A stretch of 45,239 nt of DNA from Burkholderiales bacterium. GTDB taxonomy: Bacteria > Pseudomonadota > Gammaproteobacteria > Burkholderiales > Burkholderiaceae_C. Position 1 is the first letter of the stretch. Each line of letters begins with the position of its first letter. The translations under genes were made by a program, and so were the position numbers. Below are positions 1-8,939 of the stretch, one piece after another. The stretch spans positions 1-45,239 of the forward strand of contig JANYCG010000328.1 in assembly GCA_025360385.1 (NCBI GenBank), in the 5' to 3' direction. The notes below the pieces were generated by a model. That model saw nothing but the letters and a program-made list of their open reading frames with translations, did no database searches and was not told where the DNA came from.

Positions 1-681
1 CAAATGCTGCTGCAAACCCCGGGTGTGCGGCTGCTGGACTTTGCGCAAAACGAGGCCTATTCGCGCCGCTTTGCCTTTCTGGCAGCAGTATCGCTGCCGC
101 GCGGCGTGGTGGATCTGGCAGGCGACGTGCCCGCGCAGGACGTGCGCCTGGTGGCGCCCACCACCACCTTGCTGGCGCGCGACACGGTGCACCCGGCAAT
201 TCTGCAACTGTTCGCGCAGGCTGCGCTCAAACTGCACGGCAGCGCCGGGTGGTTCAACCGGGCGCATGAGTTCCCCAACGCGGCCAACAGCGCCTACCCG
301 CTGGCGCAAGAGGCCGAGCGCACCCTCAAAAACGGCGTGCCGCTGATGCAGCGCTACCTGCCGTTCAGTTGGGCCAACCTGATCGAACGCATGGGGTTGG
401 CGCTGGGCATTATTCTGGCCGTGCTGCTGCCGCTGTCGCGCGTGGTGCCGCCTCTGTACCAGTTCCGGATCCGTTCGCGCATCTTCCGCTGGTACGGCCA
501 GTTGCGCGACATTGAAGAGCAGCTGGCGCACCAGCCAGGACCCCACAGCGGCCTGATCAAGGAACTGGCCGAGATGGAAGCCAGGGTGGAGAAAATCAGC
601 GTGCCGCTGTCCTACACCGACGGGCTGTATTCACTGCGCAACCACATTGACCTGGTGCGCCAGAAGGTGCTAAAAGCTTAA
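1..681 (+). CDS. TAXI-family TRAP transporter solute-binding subunit, C-terminal part (5' truncated)
   Basis: The frame is open from base 1, so the start lies outside the window and about 226 residues remain. The visible part resembles the C-terminal end of TAXI-type TRAP solute-binding proteins, which present carboxylate substrates to a DctM-like permease. It has the end of the binding domain (LVAPTTTLLARDTVHPAI), then a hydrophobic segment near residues 130-150 (MGLALGIILAVLLPLSRVVP) and a charged tail that may form a coiled coil (RDIEEQLAHQ...AEMEARVEKIS). A membrane-anchored C-terminus is common in the large proteobacterial members of this family. The partner permease is not in the window. 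The following gene is on the opposite strand and converges on this one. The family call is from memory of the sequence type and is fairly secure; the substrate is unknown. Confidence 0.75.
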   Translation, partial: QMLLQTPGVRLLDFAQNEAYSRRFAFLAAVSLPRGVVDLAGDVPAQDVRLVAPTTTLLARDTVHPAILQLFAQAALKLHGSAGWFNRAHEFPNAANSAYPLAQEAERTLKNGVPLMQRYLPFSWANLIERMGLALGIILAVLLPLSRVVPPLYQFRIRSRIFRWYGQLRDIEEQLAHQPGPHSGLIKELAEMEARVEKISVPLSYTDGLYSLRNHIDLVRQKVLKA

Positions 682-719
682 ACCATCCATGTCAGCCGTC
701 TCAAAGGAGAAACCGGCTG

Positions 720-762
720 AAATCCCCACCAGTAATAGGTATGTAGCTATCTATATAGAAGC
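720..762 (-). repeat. 43-nt AT-rich element, copy 1 (intergenic)
   Basis: This lies in the convergent gap between the TRAP gene and ettA. Read on the minus strand it starts GCTTCT, has TAGCTA at element positions 14-19 and ends GGGGATTT. It aligns without gaps to seven other copies in the window (7180, 19028, 20437, 23573, 25121, 30015, 32258). It begins 28 nt beyond the ettA stop, in the same sense as ettA. No protein constrains it here, which argues that the motif is a nucleic-acid element rather than a peptide motif. Confidence 0.7.
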
Positions 763-790
763 AAATTTGCGGCGTTCAGCGGCCCCGAAT

Positions 791-2452
791 TTACTTCAAC
801 GCCTTGAAGCGCATGCGTTTGGGCTTGGCGCCTTCGGCCCCCAGACGGCGCACTTTGTCGGCTTCATATTCCTGGTAATTGCCGTCAAAGAAAGTCCATT
901 GGCTGTCGCCTTCACAGGCCAGGATGTGGGTGGCGATGCGATCCAGAAACCAGCGATCATGGCTGATCACCATCAAGGAGCCGGCAAACTCCAAAAGCGC
1001 GTCTTCGAGCGCGCGCAGGGTCTCCACGTCGAGGTCATTTGATGGCTCGTCCAGCATCAGAACATTGCCGCCAGCGATCAATGTTTTAGCAAGATGCAGG
1101 CGACCGCGCTCGCCACCAGACAAGGTGCCGACGCGTTTTTGCTGGTCTTGCCCGTTGAAGTTGAAACGGCCACAGTAAGCGCGGCTGGCCATGGTGAAGC
1201 GACCGACGTTGAGCATGTCCAGGCCGCCAGACACATCTTCCCAGACGGTTTTTTCATTCGCCAGGTCGTCGCGGTGCTGGTCCACAAAAGCCATCTTGAC
1301 GGTGGAGCCGACCTTGACCTCGCCGCTGTCGGGCTTTTGCTGGCCCGAGATCATGCGGAACAGCGTGGACTTGCCTGCGCCATTGGGACCGATGATGCCG
1401 ACGATGGCGCCGGCCGGCACCTTGAAGCTCAGGTTGTCGATCAGCACCCGGTCGCCGAAAGATTTGGTGACGTTGACGAACTCGATGACCTCATTGCCCA
1501 GACGCTCCGCCACCGGGATGAAAATTTCATTGGTCTCGTTGCGCTTCTGGTATTCAAAATCAGACAGCTCTTCAAACCGTGCCAGCCTTGCTTTGCTTTT
1601 GGCCTGGCGCGCCTTGGGGTTCTGGCGTGACCATTCCAGCTCTTTCTTCAGGGCCTTGGCGCGGCTTTCCTCGCCCTTTTGCTCGGCTTCCAGCCGCGCT
1701 GTTTTTTGCGTCAGCCAGTCGCTGTAATTGCCTTTGTAGGGAATGCCGGAGCCACGGTCCAGCTCCAGAATCCACTCGGCCGCGTTGTCCAGAAAGTAAC
1801 GGTCGTGGGTGATGGCGACCACCGTGCCGGGGTAGCGCTGCAAGAACTGCTCCAGCCAATCGACCGACTCGGCGTCCAGGTGGTTGGTGGGTTCGTCCAG
1901 CAGCAACATGTCGGGCTTGGACAAAAGCAGGCGGCACAAGGCCACGCGGCGTTTTTCGCCACCCGAGAGCACGCCAATGTTGGCGTCCCATGGCGGCAGG
2001 CGCAGGGCGTCAGCGGCGATTTCAAGCTGATGTTCGCTGTCGGTTCCGCCGCTGGCGATGATGGCTTCCATCTCGGCCTGTTCAGTGGCCAGTTTGTCAA
2101 AGTCGGCGTCTTCTTCGCCATAAGCGGCATAGATTTCTTCCAGCCGCGCCTTGGCCGTAAAAACCGCACCCATGCCGGCCTCGACGCTCTCGCGCACGGT
2201 CTGGGTCGGGTCAAGTTGCGGCTCTTGCGGCAAGTAGCCAATGTTCAGGCCGGCCATGGGTGTGGCTTCGCCTTCAATCTCCTTGTCCAGCCCGGCCATG
2301 ATTTTCAGCAGCGTGGACTTGCCCGAACCATTGGTGCCCAAGACGCCAATTTTGGCGCCGGGGAAAAAGCTGAGCGAGATGTTTTTGAGAATGAAGCGCT
2401 TGGGCGGCACCATCTTGCCGACGCGGTTCATTGAAAATACGTATTGAGCCAT
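791..2452 (-). CDS. ettA: Energy-dependent translational throttle protein EttA (ABC-F ATPase)
   Basis: The 553-residue protein has the tandem ABC layout of ABC-F translation factors, and its length matches EttA (about 555). The first Walker A is GTNGSGKS at residues 39-46, with signature LSGGEKRR and Walker B LLLDEPTNHLD. The second domain has IGPNGAGKS, LSGGERGR and MLDEPSNDLD. Between them is the charged linker typical of the P-site tRNA interaction motif (about residues 245-300). EttA binds the ribosomal E site and gates entry into elongation according to the ATP/ADP ratio. The N-terminus (MAQYVFSMNRVGK) and C-terminus (PKRMRFKALK) are typical. No clear Shine-Dalgarno is seen before the ATG. 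An 11-bp inverted repeat lies just upstream at 2484-2527. Confidence 0.95.
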   Translation of the reverse strand: MAQYVFSMNRVGKMVPPKRFILKNISLSFFPGAKIGVLGTNGSGKSTLLKIMAGLDKEIEGEATPMAGLNIGYLPQEPQLDPTQTVRESVEAGMGAVFTAKARLEEIYAAYGEEDADFDKLATEQAEMEAIIASGGTDSEHQLEIAADALRLPPWDANIGVLSGGEKRRVALCRLLLSKPDMLLLDEPTNHLDAESVDWLEQFLQRYPGTVVAITHDRYFLDNAAEWILELDRGSGIPYKGNYSDWLTQKTARLEAEQKGEESRAKALKKELEWSRQNPKARQAKSKARLARFEELSDFEYQKRNETNEIFIPVAERLGNEVIEFVNVTKSFGDRVLIDNLSFKVPAGAIVGIIGPNGAGKSTLFRMISGQQKPDSGEVKVGSTVKMAFVDQHRDDLANEKTVWEDVSGGLDMLNVGRFTMASRAYCGRFNFNGQDQQKRVGTLSGGERGRLHLAKTLIAGGNVLMLDEPSNDLDVETLRALEDALLEFAGSLMVISHDRWFLDRIATHILACEGDSQWTFFDGNYQEYEADKVRRLGAEGAKPKRMRFKALK

Positions 2453-2483
2453 TTTTTAGGGGTGTCGTGAACGTGAAAGAACG

Positions 2484-2527
2484 AACTTTCATGCGACGAG
2501 GGCGCAGAGCGACCTTGCATGAAAGTT
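2484..2527. repeat. 11-bp perfect inverted repeat in the ettA upstream region
   Basis: The arms AACTTTCATGC (2484-2494) and GCATGAAAGTT (2517-2527) are perfect complements separated by 22 nt. It lies between the DUF1631 stop (2647) and the ettA start (2452), so it would fall in the ettA leader or at the end of the upstream transcript. There is no U-run after either arm, so it is not a standard terminator. An operator or leader hairpin is possible. Confidence 0.5.
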
Positions 2528-2646
2528 GGCCGAAAACCGCCATTATCGCGGCTGTCTCCCGGCGCACCCGGATTGGCGAGCCGATAGTACTGCCAGACCT
2601 GGCCGAAGCTTGCGCCGCACCGGGTGCGACGCGCCGCCGACAGGTG

Positions 2647-4944
2647 TTATTCCAGCGGCGCCGGCCCAGTCACTGGCGGCGGCTGGTTGCGCAAGGCTGC
2701 CTGGGCGACGGCGTCCAGCGCATGGCCCACCACGTCGCCCCCTGACACCACACGAATCAGCCCCTGCGCACGGCGCTGGTCCATGGTTCGGCGGGACATG
2801 GAATGCGCCAATCCGACCCCTGAGACGAACATGAACAAGGTTGCATGCGGGCTGGCCCAGGTGAGTTGCGCGCGCACCCAGAGGCCTTGCAGGAACAATT
2901 CCACCCAGGAGCCGATCTTGAGGTCGGCAACGCTCCAGGGGCTGGGTTCGGCATCGGCCGCCAGCACCGAGTTGATTTGGCCGTCAAAGCCGGAATGGTC
3001 CGAGCCATCGCGACCATTGAGGGCCAGCGTAGACGCCTGGCCTGGCGTCTGCGGGTTCCACACGGAATCCAGCTCATCCGCATCCAGGCGGGCGTCAGGG
3101 CCAAAGTGGGAGGCGGCGTCTGGAATGGCATCGTGTTCGACCTGGTTCCCGCCTTTCACGAGGGCGAGTTTTGCACCGTTTGCACCGGCTTCAAAGGCTT
3201 GCTCGTGCAAGCCGATCAGGGCGTCAAACAGGACCGGGATGCGTTCTGGCGGGTAAGAAATCTCGTGCAGGCCCTGGCGCAGTTTGACCAGGAGATTGGG
3301 CACCAGGCCCACCAGCCTGGCGCGGTTTCGGCGCGTCAGGCGCAACTGCACGCTCCAGACCAGGTCATCCGCCGCGTTGGCGTAACCTGCGGGATCGCTG
3401 GCCCCCGCCGCTGAACGAAGTTGCGCCTGCGCCAACACCTGGGCCCAAGGGCCGCGCAGGAAGTTTTTCACGAAATCTGGAACATCTTTGTCTTTGGTCC
3501 GCTCCTGGAAATCTTCAGCGAATTTGTGCGCCAACAAATTGCGCTGTTCCGCATTCAGCAGGGCGTGGGCTTCTTCCTGCTGGAGTTTTTTCTGCGCCGC
3601 CTCTTCACGCTCCCAGCCTGCTTCAAGCTTGCGCAAGACACGCACAAAGGCTTGCGCATCACCTTCGGTTTTAGACAGCACCTGAATCGAATTGCCAATG
3701 GCTTTATAGAAACGCGCAAAACCCTCGTCGTGCTCAGACGAAAACGCCAGGCTACGGCTGGTCAGTTTGTCCAGCAGCTGGCGGGCCGGGTGCTGGCGCT
3801 CGCTGAAAAATCGCGGGTCTGACTGGGACAGGCGCAGCAAGACAGGTTCGAGTTCCCGCAAAAACCCGCGCACCTTGGGCAACAAACGCTGGTCGTCCAC
3901 CAGATTTTCCAGCATCATGAGAACCACTTCAGAACCGAGCTGACGGCCCATCTGCCGGTGTTGCACGGCGTCGCTTGCCAACATGTCCACGGGCGCGACT
4001 TTGGCCGTCGCGCCCGGGGCGCTGGCTTGTGACGCGGCCTGCCGTGCGCGTTGGGCCAGACGCTGCATCATGGGTTCGACCAGCTTGAGGTCTTCCAGCG
4101 CGATAAACGAAGCGGGCACCGTGTGCAGAAAATCTTTGCCGGTGGGCACCGTTTGGCCTAACGCGATGTCAAAGTCGCCGGCCAGCAGCTTTCTGAGTTT
4201 GTCCAGCGTCAGCAAGGTGCGGCTCATCGCGGTTTCCACCACTTTGCCGCCCCCCACTGCGCTCGCGCCTGGTTGGCTCCCGGCTGGCTGTGCGGGCTCG
4301 ATGCCCTGGGAGCGCAACCAGCCCACCAGGTCTTTGTACAGGTGTTGCAAGGCCAGGCCCAGCAAACTGGCGCAAGCAGACAGGACCACCGAGCGCGCAG
4401 CGGCAAGCGGGATAAATTCTTCCAGCGTCGCCTGCAGGGCCAGCACAAAGGCTTCGGGCCTGATCGGATTGAGCTGGGGCTGCACGGTGACCAGGCCCAT
4501 CAAGGCGCTGACCAGCGGGTTGAGTGCTGGCAGGGTGCTTTCCACCGCCTGCTCCACTTCTTGCTGGGTCAAGGCTAATTCGATGTTCGAATCCATTTCG
4601 GACTCATCCAGAAACTGAAAATCATCAAAACGCAGACCGGGTTGCGCAGCCACGTCCTGTGGGCGGCGCGCATAAAACGCGGTGCGCAACTCGGTCGTGA
4701 ACCGGGACTTGACGGCCAGCTCCTGGCCTAGAAGTGACTCGACAGCGGCCAGGTTCGCCGGATTGCGGTTGATGGCGCCACCCCGCCCCCGGGTCTGGTT
4801 TTTGAGTTCGCGAAGCCCGGCGAACACCGAATCCATCAACCCGCCGGATTGCCGCAGCACCGCATCAATGCAGTCGCGCAGCTCAGGTTTGACGTTGACC
4901 TGGTCTGCTGAAAAACCCAGCTTGGGAAGTCCAATCACCGCCAT
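2647..4944 (-). CDS. DUF1631 family protein
   Basis: This 765-residue protein matches in size and general sequence the DUF1631 family, found in beta- and gammaproteobacteria and without an assigned biochemical role. It is largely alpha-helical with long polar stretches, and there is no signal peptide or clear membrane segment. The C-terminal 110 residues (LKIGSWVELFLQGLWVRAQ...SGVGLAHSMSRRTM) look like a small beta-barrel; PilZ-like C-termini are plausible in this family but not demonstrated here. The ATG at 4944 is followed by MAVIGLPKLGFSADQVNVKP. It is transcribed towards ettA, 194 nt upstream, and divergently from rhlE. The function is unknown. Confidence 0.75.
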   Translation of the reverse strand: MAVIGLPKLGFSADQVNVKPELRDCIDAVLRQSGGLMDSVFAGLRELKNQTRGRGGAINRNPANLAAVESLLGQELAVKSRFTTELRTAFYARRPQDVAAQPGLRFDDFQFLDESEMDSNIELALTQQEVEQAVESTLPALNPLVSALMGLVTVQPQLNPIRPEAFVLALQATLEEFIPLAAARSVVLSACASLLGLALQHLYKDLVGWLRSQGIEPAQPAGSQPGASAVGGGKVVETAMSRTLLTLDKLRKLLAGDFDIALGQTVPTGKDFLHTVPASFIALEDLKLVEPMMQRLAQRARQAASQASAPGATAKVAPVDMLASDAVQHRQMGRQLGSEVVLMMLENLVDDQRLLPKVRGFLRELEPVLLRLSQSDPRFFSERQHPARQLLDKLTSRSLAFSSEHDEGFARFYKAIGNSIQVLSKTEGDAQAFVRVLRKLEAGWEREEAAQKKLQQEEAHALLNAEQRNLLAHKFAEDFQERTKDKDVPDFVKNFLRGPWAQVLAQAQLRSAAGASDPAGYANAADDLVWSVQLRLTRRNRARLVGLVPNLLVKLRQGLHEISYPPERIPVLFDALIGLHEQAFEAGANGAKLALVKGGNQVEHDAIPDAASHFGPDARLDADELDSVWNPQTPGQASTLALNGRDGSDHSGFDGQINSVLAADAEPSPWSVADLKIGSWVELFLQGLWVRAQLTWASPHATLFMFVSGVGLAHSMSRRTMDQRRAQGLIRVVSGGDVVGHALDAVAQAALRNQPPPVTGPAPLE

Positions 4945-5326
4945 TCAATTGCCTCAAAAATTGGAGCGCCAACGCCCAATTGCGCCAGCAGATTGGCGAT
5001 TGTTGCCGTGTACACGCGGTCAGAACCGGACATTCGGACGTGCATTAACAGTTTGTTGCAGTGCCAGCGGCTGAACCATGAATTAGTTCACACATTCAGT
5101 CAAATCCGCTGGCATCAAATTCGATAGCATGATCCATGCGACAATGCAGGCTGTTGTGGCGCATCAGTCGCCCACAATCTCAGCAAATGCTGGGAGCGTT
5201 CCAGCCGCACACACGCCTGTGGCCTGCCGCTCCACCCTTGACTCCATGTGCCTTGACTGAGCCTTTGCTTTAAAAGCAATGCGACAGGCAGATGCCCCAA
5301 GCGCCCGCAGACGGGTGCAAATACTC
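4945..5326. other. 382-bp divergent intergenic region (DUF1631 / rhlE)
   Basis: No gene is supported here. It holds the promoters for the leftward DUF1631 gene and rightward rhlE, but no convincing -35/-10 pair could be fixed. Three perfect short palindromes are present: CGTGTACACG (5007-5016), GCATG-ATC-CATGC (5127-5139) and TTGCTTT-A-AAAGCAA (5265-5279). The last is 48 nt before the rhlE start and could be a leader hairpin or operator. Composition drops towards AT around 5080-5130. Confidence 0.5.
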
Positions 5327-7153
5327 ATGAACTTTGAAGACCTGAACCTGGCCCCGGCCATTGTGAAAGCTGTGCGCGAGCACGGTTACGAAACCCCCAC
5401 CGCCATTCAAGCCGAGGCCATTCCGATGGTGCTGAACGGCCACGATTTGCTGGGCGGCGCGCAAACCGGCACCGGCAAGACCGCTGCATTTGTGCTGCCC
5501 ATGTTGCACAAGCTGAGCACCGGCGCAAACGCCACCAACAAATTCGGCGGCAAAGGCATCCGCGCCCTGGTGCTGACCCCCACACGGGAGTTGGCGGCGC
5601 AAGTGGAAGAATCGGTACAAACCTACGGCAAATTTCTGGAACTGAGCAGCACGGTGATTTTCGGCGGCGTTGGCATGAACCCGCAAATCAGCCGCGTCAA
5701 AAAAGGCGTGGACATTCTGGTGGCCACACCCGGTCGCCTGCTGGACCTGCTGCAGCAAGGCGTGCTTGATTTGGGTCAAGTGCAAATTTTGGTGCTGGAC
5801 GAAGCCGACCGCATGCTGGACATGGGTTTCATCCATGACGTGAAAAAAGTGCTGGCCGTGGTGCCACGCGACAAACAAAGCCTGCTGTTTTCAGCCACCT
5901 TCAGCGATGAAATCCGCGACCTGGCGGCAACCCTGCTGAAAAACCCGCAAAGCGTGCAGGTCACGCCGCGCAACACCACCGTGCAACGCATCACGCAAGT
6001 GATCCACCCGGTGGGCCGGGGCAAAAAGAAAGCGCTGCTGGCGCACATCATCCAAGAACAAAACTGGAGCCAGGTGCTGGTGTTCACGCGCACCAAATTC
6101 GGCGCCAACAATGTCGCCGAGTTTTTGACTAAAAACGGCATCCATGCCATGGCATTACATGGCAACAAAAGCCAGACCGCCCGCACCGAGGCGCTCAGCG
6201 GTTTCAAAAGTGGCGAAATACGGGCTTTGGTTGCGACGGATATTGCAGCACGTGGCATTGACATCGACGATTTGCCCCATGTCGTCAACTATGACATCCC
6301 GAACGTGGCTGAAGATTATGTGCACCGCATCGGCCGAACCGGCCGTGCGGGCGCCGATGGTGCCGCTGTCAATTTGGTGTGCATGGACGAAGAAGGCTTC
6401 ATGCAGGACATTGAGCGCTTCACCAAACAGAATATTGAAGTCAAAGTGGTAGACGGCTTTGCGCCTGAGCCAGGGGAACACGCAGAACCCATTGCCATGG
6501 GCCGCCAGACGATTTGGGGCGGGGCCGGCAAGCCGCCAAGCCGGGACGTGATGATGGCGGCAGGCCGCGCGGCGCGCACCGAAATGCTGACGCGCGTGCG
6601 TGAAAGCAAAGGGGCCAATGGCGGCGGCCGTGGCGCTGGCGGCGGTGGCCGGGCACCGCAAGGTGCCCCCCGTGGCCCCGGTGGCCAAGGTAGCGGTGGG
6701 GCAAGGAGCAACGGCAACCAGGGTGGCCGCAGCACTGGCCGCACCGATGCTCGCGCAGGTACCCGATCAGAGGGCAGAAACACAAACCACGAAGACAGGC
6801 AGCCCATGGACCATGCGCCACGCAGCTTTTCCACACGAACGCCGCACGATCGCGGTCGCTCGGGCGGCGGTTTTGGCGGCGGCTTTGATGGCCAAAATGG
6901 CGCGGTCAGCGGTGGCGGCTACGGCCAGCCAGCGCGTCCGGCACAAGGCGGCCAGCCTGACCCGATGCGCACCAGCGTCGACATGATGGCTGAGCGCGGC
7001 GCGCGCCGTGGCGGTGGATTTGGCGGCGGCAATCGCAATGCCGGTGGTGGCGCTGGGGGCGGACGCTCTGGTGGCGGTTACGGCGGCGGCAATGGTGGTG
7101 GCGGCGGTGGCTCACGCGGCCCGGGCGGCAATCGGGGGTCTTTTGGCCGCTGA
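5327..7153 (+). CDS. rhlE: DEAD-box ATP-dependent RNA helicase, RhlE type
   Basis: The 608-residue protein unwinds short RNA duplexes and probably acts in ribosome assembly or RNA turnover. The start at 5327 (MNFEDLNLAPAIVKAV) gives the normal RhlE N-terminus; the same frame extends 48 nt upstream, but that part does not look like the family. Motifs: Q motif near residues 3-30, AQTGTGKT at 45-52, PTRELA, TPGR, DEAD at 158-161, SAT at 189-191, and HRIGRTGRAG in the second RecA domain. From about residue 430 to the end is a low-complexity tail rich in Gly, Arg and Asn with RGG-like runs, consistent with an RNA-binding extension. No strong Shine-Dalgarno is visible. Confidence 0.93.
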   Translation: MNFEDLNLAPAIVKAVREHGYETPTAIQAEAIPMVLNGHDLLGGAQTGTGKTAAFVLPMLHKLSTGANATNKFGGKGIRALVLTPTRELAAQVEESVQTYGKFLELSSTVIFGGVGMNPQISRVKKGVDILVATPGRLLDLLQQGVLDLGQVQILVLDEADRMLDMGFIHDVKKVLAVVPRDKQSLLFSATFSDEIRDLAATLLKNPQSVQVTPRNTTVQRITQVIHPVGRGKKKALLAHIIQEQNWSQVLVFTRTKFGANNVAEFLTKNGIHAMALHGNKSQTARTEALSGFKSGEIRALVATDIAARGIDIDDLPHVVNYDIPNVAEDYVHRIGRTGRAGADGAAVNLVCMDEEGFMQDIERFTKQNIEVKVVDGFAPEPGEHAEPIAMGRQTIWGGAGKPPSRDVMMAAGRAARTEMLTRVRESKGANGGGRGAGGGGRAPQGAPRGPGGQGSGGARSNGNQGGRSTGRTDARAGTRSEGRNTNHEDRQPMDHAPRSFSTRTPHDRGRSGGGFGGGFDGQNGAVSGGGYGQPARPAQGGQPDPMRTSVDMMAERGARRGGGFGGGNRNAGGGAGGGRSGGGYGGGNGGGGGGSRGPGGNRGSFGR

Positions 7154-7179
7154 CATTTTTTTGAAGTCAAATGCAGGGA

Positions 7180-7222
7180 ATGTCCCTGTCAAACCTCAAT
7201 AGTTAGCTCTATTTTTAGGAGC
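7180..7222 (-). repeat. 43-nt AT-rich element, copy 2 (intergenic, hairpin-forming)
   Basis: This lies in the convergent gap between rhlE and the cupin gene, 59 nt past the cupin stop and in the same sense as the cupin operon. On the minus strand it starts GCTCCT, has GAGCTA at element positions 14-19 and ends AGGGACAT. Its 5' part together with flanking bases forms a perfect 8-bp stem: GTTAGCTC (7202-7209) and GAGCTAAC (7219-7226) with a 9-nt loop. Confidence 0.75.
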
Positions 7223-7281
7223 TAACGTCAAACCTTAACAAGGCAGCACGCGGGGCCTTGATTCGTTTGGGTTGGCTCAAC

Positions 7282-7665
7282 TCAGGCGCGCACAAACAGC
7301 GTCGTCAATGGCTCGGCCCCCAGCTGGCGGCTCCAGTGGCCGTGAATGGCAGCATCAAAACTGGCGCCTTCGGGCAAGAGGTCGGCCGAGTAAAAATGCT
7401 CGCCGGCCTTGAAGATGCGCGAGACGCCGCCCTGCAAGCCGATTTCCATTTCTCCGCCCAGAATGAACACCCATTGCGGCGTGGTGGAACAGTGAAACTG
7501 GCTGCGAAAACCCACGGGGCTACGGCGCAGTTGCAAGCCGCCCGAAGGCATCAGCGCCGACAAGCTGGCCTGCGGGCTGCCTTCGCCCATTTCAATCAAT
7601 GCTTCGCGAAATTGGGCGCGGCCATCGGTGTCGGTGAACAAAATGACTTGGGTGAATGTCGTCAT
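7282..7665 (-). CDS. Cupin-domain protein
   Basis: This 127-residue single-domain protein has a beta-barrel pattern typical of small cupins (HCSTTPQWVFILGGEMEIGLQGG...FKAGEHFYSAD), the family of small metal-dependent sugar or acid binders, isomerases and sensors. It is probably the last gene of the leftward sugar-acid operon, with its start 27 nt beyond the idnD stop. The position suggests a role in handling the same sugar acid, but no reaction can be assigned. Confidence 0.7.
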   Translation of the reverse strand: MTTFTQVILFTDTDGRAQFREALIEMGEGSPQASLSALMPSGGLQLRRSPVGFRSQFHCSTTPQWVFILGGEMEIGLQGGVSRIFKAGEHFYSADLLPEGASFDAAIHGHWSRQLGAEPLTTLFVRA

Positions 7666-7692
7666 GGCTGGCCTCGGTGCGTGGTTAAAAAA

Positions 7693-8796
7693 TCAAAAAG
7701 CCAGTGATGGGTCAAAGGCGATCAACACCTTGAGCGACTGGCTTTTGTCGCCCGCCAGCTTGAACGCCTCCACCGCAGAATCGTAGGGCAGGATACGCGT
7801 GATGACAGGTTTGCCGTCAATCAGCCCGCTGTTCAGGAAGGCTATGGCATTGGCAAATTCGGGGTGAAACCGGAAGGTGCCGCGCAAGTCGATCTCTTTT
7901 GCCACGATCTGGTTCACTGGCAGCGTCATGTCGCCCCCCAGGCCCACGGCCACCAACACGCCTTGGGGCGCTATCACATCCAGAGCACCCTTCAAGGCGC
8001 GTTCGTTGCCTGAACACTCGAATACGCGCTCGAACTGCCCTTTGTCAGCGGTGTATTTCGCCAAACCATTGGGTTCTTTGGCGAGGTTGAGGGTTTCGTC
8101 CGCGCCCATCTTGCGAGCGCATTCCAACGGCATGTCCGCCACGTCGGTGGCGACAATTTTGGCCGCGCCAGCACGGCGCAAGCCACCGATCAACAGCGAG
8201 CCAATCGGGCCACAGCCCGTCACCAGCACCTGTTTGCCAAACACGCCACCGGCCCGGTTGATGGCGTGCAGACCCACCGACAGCGGCTCGGCCAGCGCCG
8301 CTTCAGACAAACTCAAATGGTCTGACACGGCATGCGCCTGATGCTGCTCTATCACCAGGCTGTCACGGAACCCGCCCTGAATATGCGGGAAGGGCATGGC
8401 GCTGCCATAAAAACGCATGGCCAGGCAATGCTGCTGTTGCCCCAACTGGCAAAAGCGGCAAACGCCACAGGGGCGTGAGGGCGAAATCGCAATGCGTTGC
8501 CCTTTTTTGAAGGCCGTGATGTCGACACCCGTTTCTTCGACCACGCCTGATATTTCATGGCCTAGTGCCATCGGCTGTTTGATGCGCACCACGCCAAACC
8601 CACCGTGCTGGTAGTAGTGCAGATCAGAGCCGCAAATACCGCCAAAGGCGACTCGCACCCGCAGCTGTTTTGCACCCACCACTTGCGAATTGTCCGCGGT
8701 GTTCGGATCCAGGTGCTCCAGGCGCAAGTCCAGCGCGCCATGGCACATGAGGGCGCGGATGCGGCGCTGGCTGGGGTTCAGGCTGAGGTCGGTCAT
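7693..8796 (-). CDS. idnD: L-idonate 5-dehydrogenase-like zinc alcohol dehydrogenase
   Basis: This medium-chain Zn-dependent dehydrogenase is expected to interconvert L-idonate and 5-keto-D-gluconate using NAD(P). The ATG at 8796 (MTDLSLNPSQRRIRALMCHG) gives 367 residues; longer in-frame starts to 8910 add unrelated sequence. The catalytic zinc region has Cys55 (GGICGSDLHYY) and GHE at residues 79-81. Structural zinc cysteines are at 110, 113, 116 and 124 (CGVCRFC...C). The Rossmann motif is GCGPIGSL. The neighbouring SDR (8940-9710) looks like the partner 5-ketogluconate reductase, which strengthens the call. Sorbitol- or threonine-dehydrogenase-like substrates remain possible. Confidence 0.8.
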   Translation of the reverse strand: MTDLSLNPSQRRIRALMCHGALDLRLEHLDPNTADNSQVVGAKQLRVRVAFGGICGSDLHYYQHGGFGVVRIKQPMALGHEISGVVEETGVDITAFKKGQRIAISPSRPCGVCRFCQLGQQQHCLAMRFYGSAMPFPHIQGGFRDSLVIEQHQAHAVSDHLSLSEAALAEPLSVGLHAINRAGGVFGKQVLVTGCGPIGSLLIGGLRRAGAAKIVATDVADMPLECARKMGADETLNLAKEPNGLAKYTADKGQFERVFECSGNERALKGALDVIAPQGVLVAVGLGGDMTLPVNQIVAKEIDLRGTFRFHPEFANAIAFLNSGLIDGKPVITRILPYDSAVEAFKLAGDKSQSLKVLIAFDPSLAF

Positions 8797-8939
8797 TTCC
8801 AGGCTTTCAAAGGAACTGTGGTTGGATGAATTTGCGCCGGCCAAGACCATGCAGTGCCAAACCCTTGCGCACTGCCGCCGTTGGCCGCATGGCGGGGCCA
8901 GAAGCCGCAAGGCCGTTCACAGGCGGCGTGGCAATAGAC

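Noticed and set aside
689-1042. Small gene between the TRAP gene and ettA
   Set aside because: It runs through a 43-nt element and then antisense through the ettA 3' end; no ribosome site tied to family-like sequence.
1679-2434. 251-residue open frame antisense to ettA
   Set aside because: Shadow of a strongly conserved ABC-F gene.
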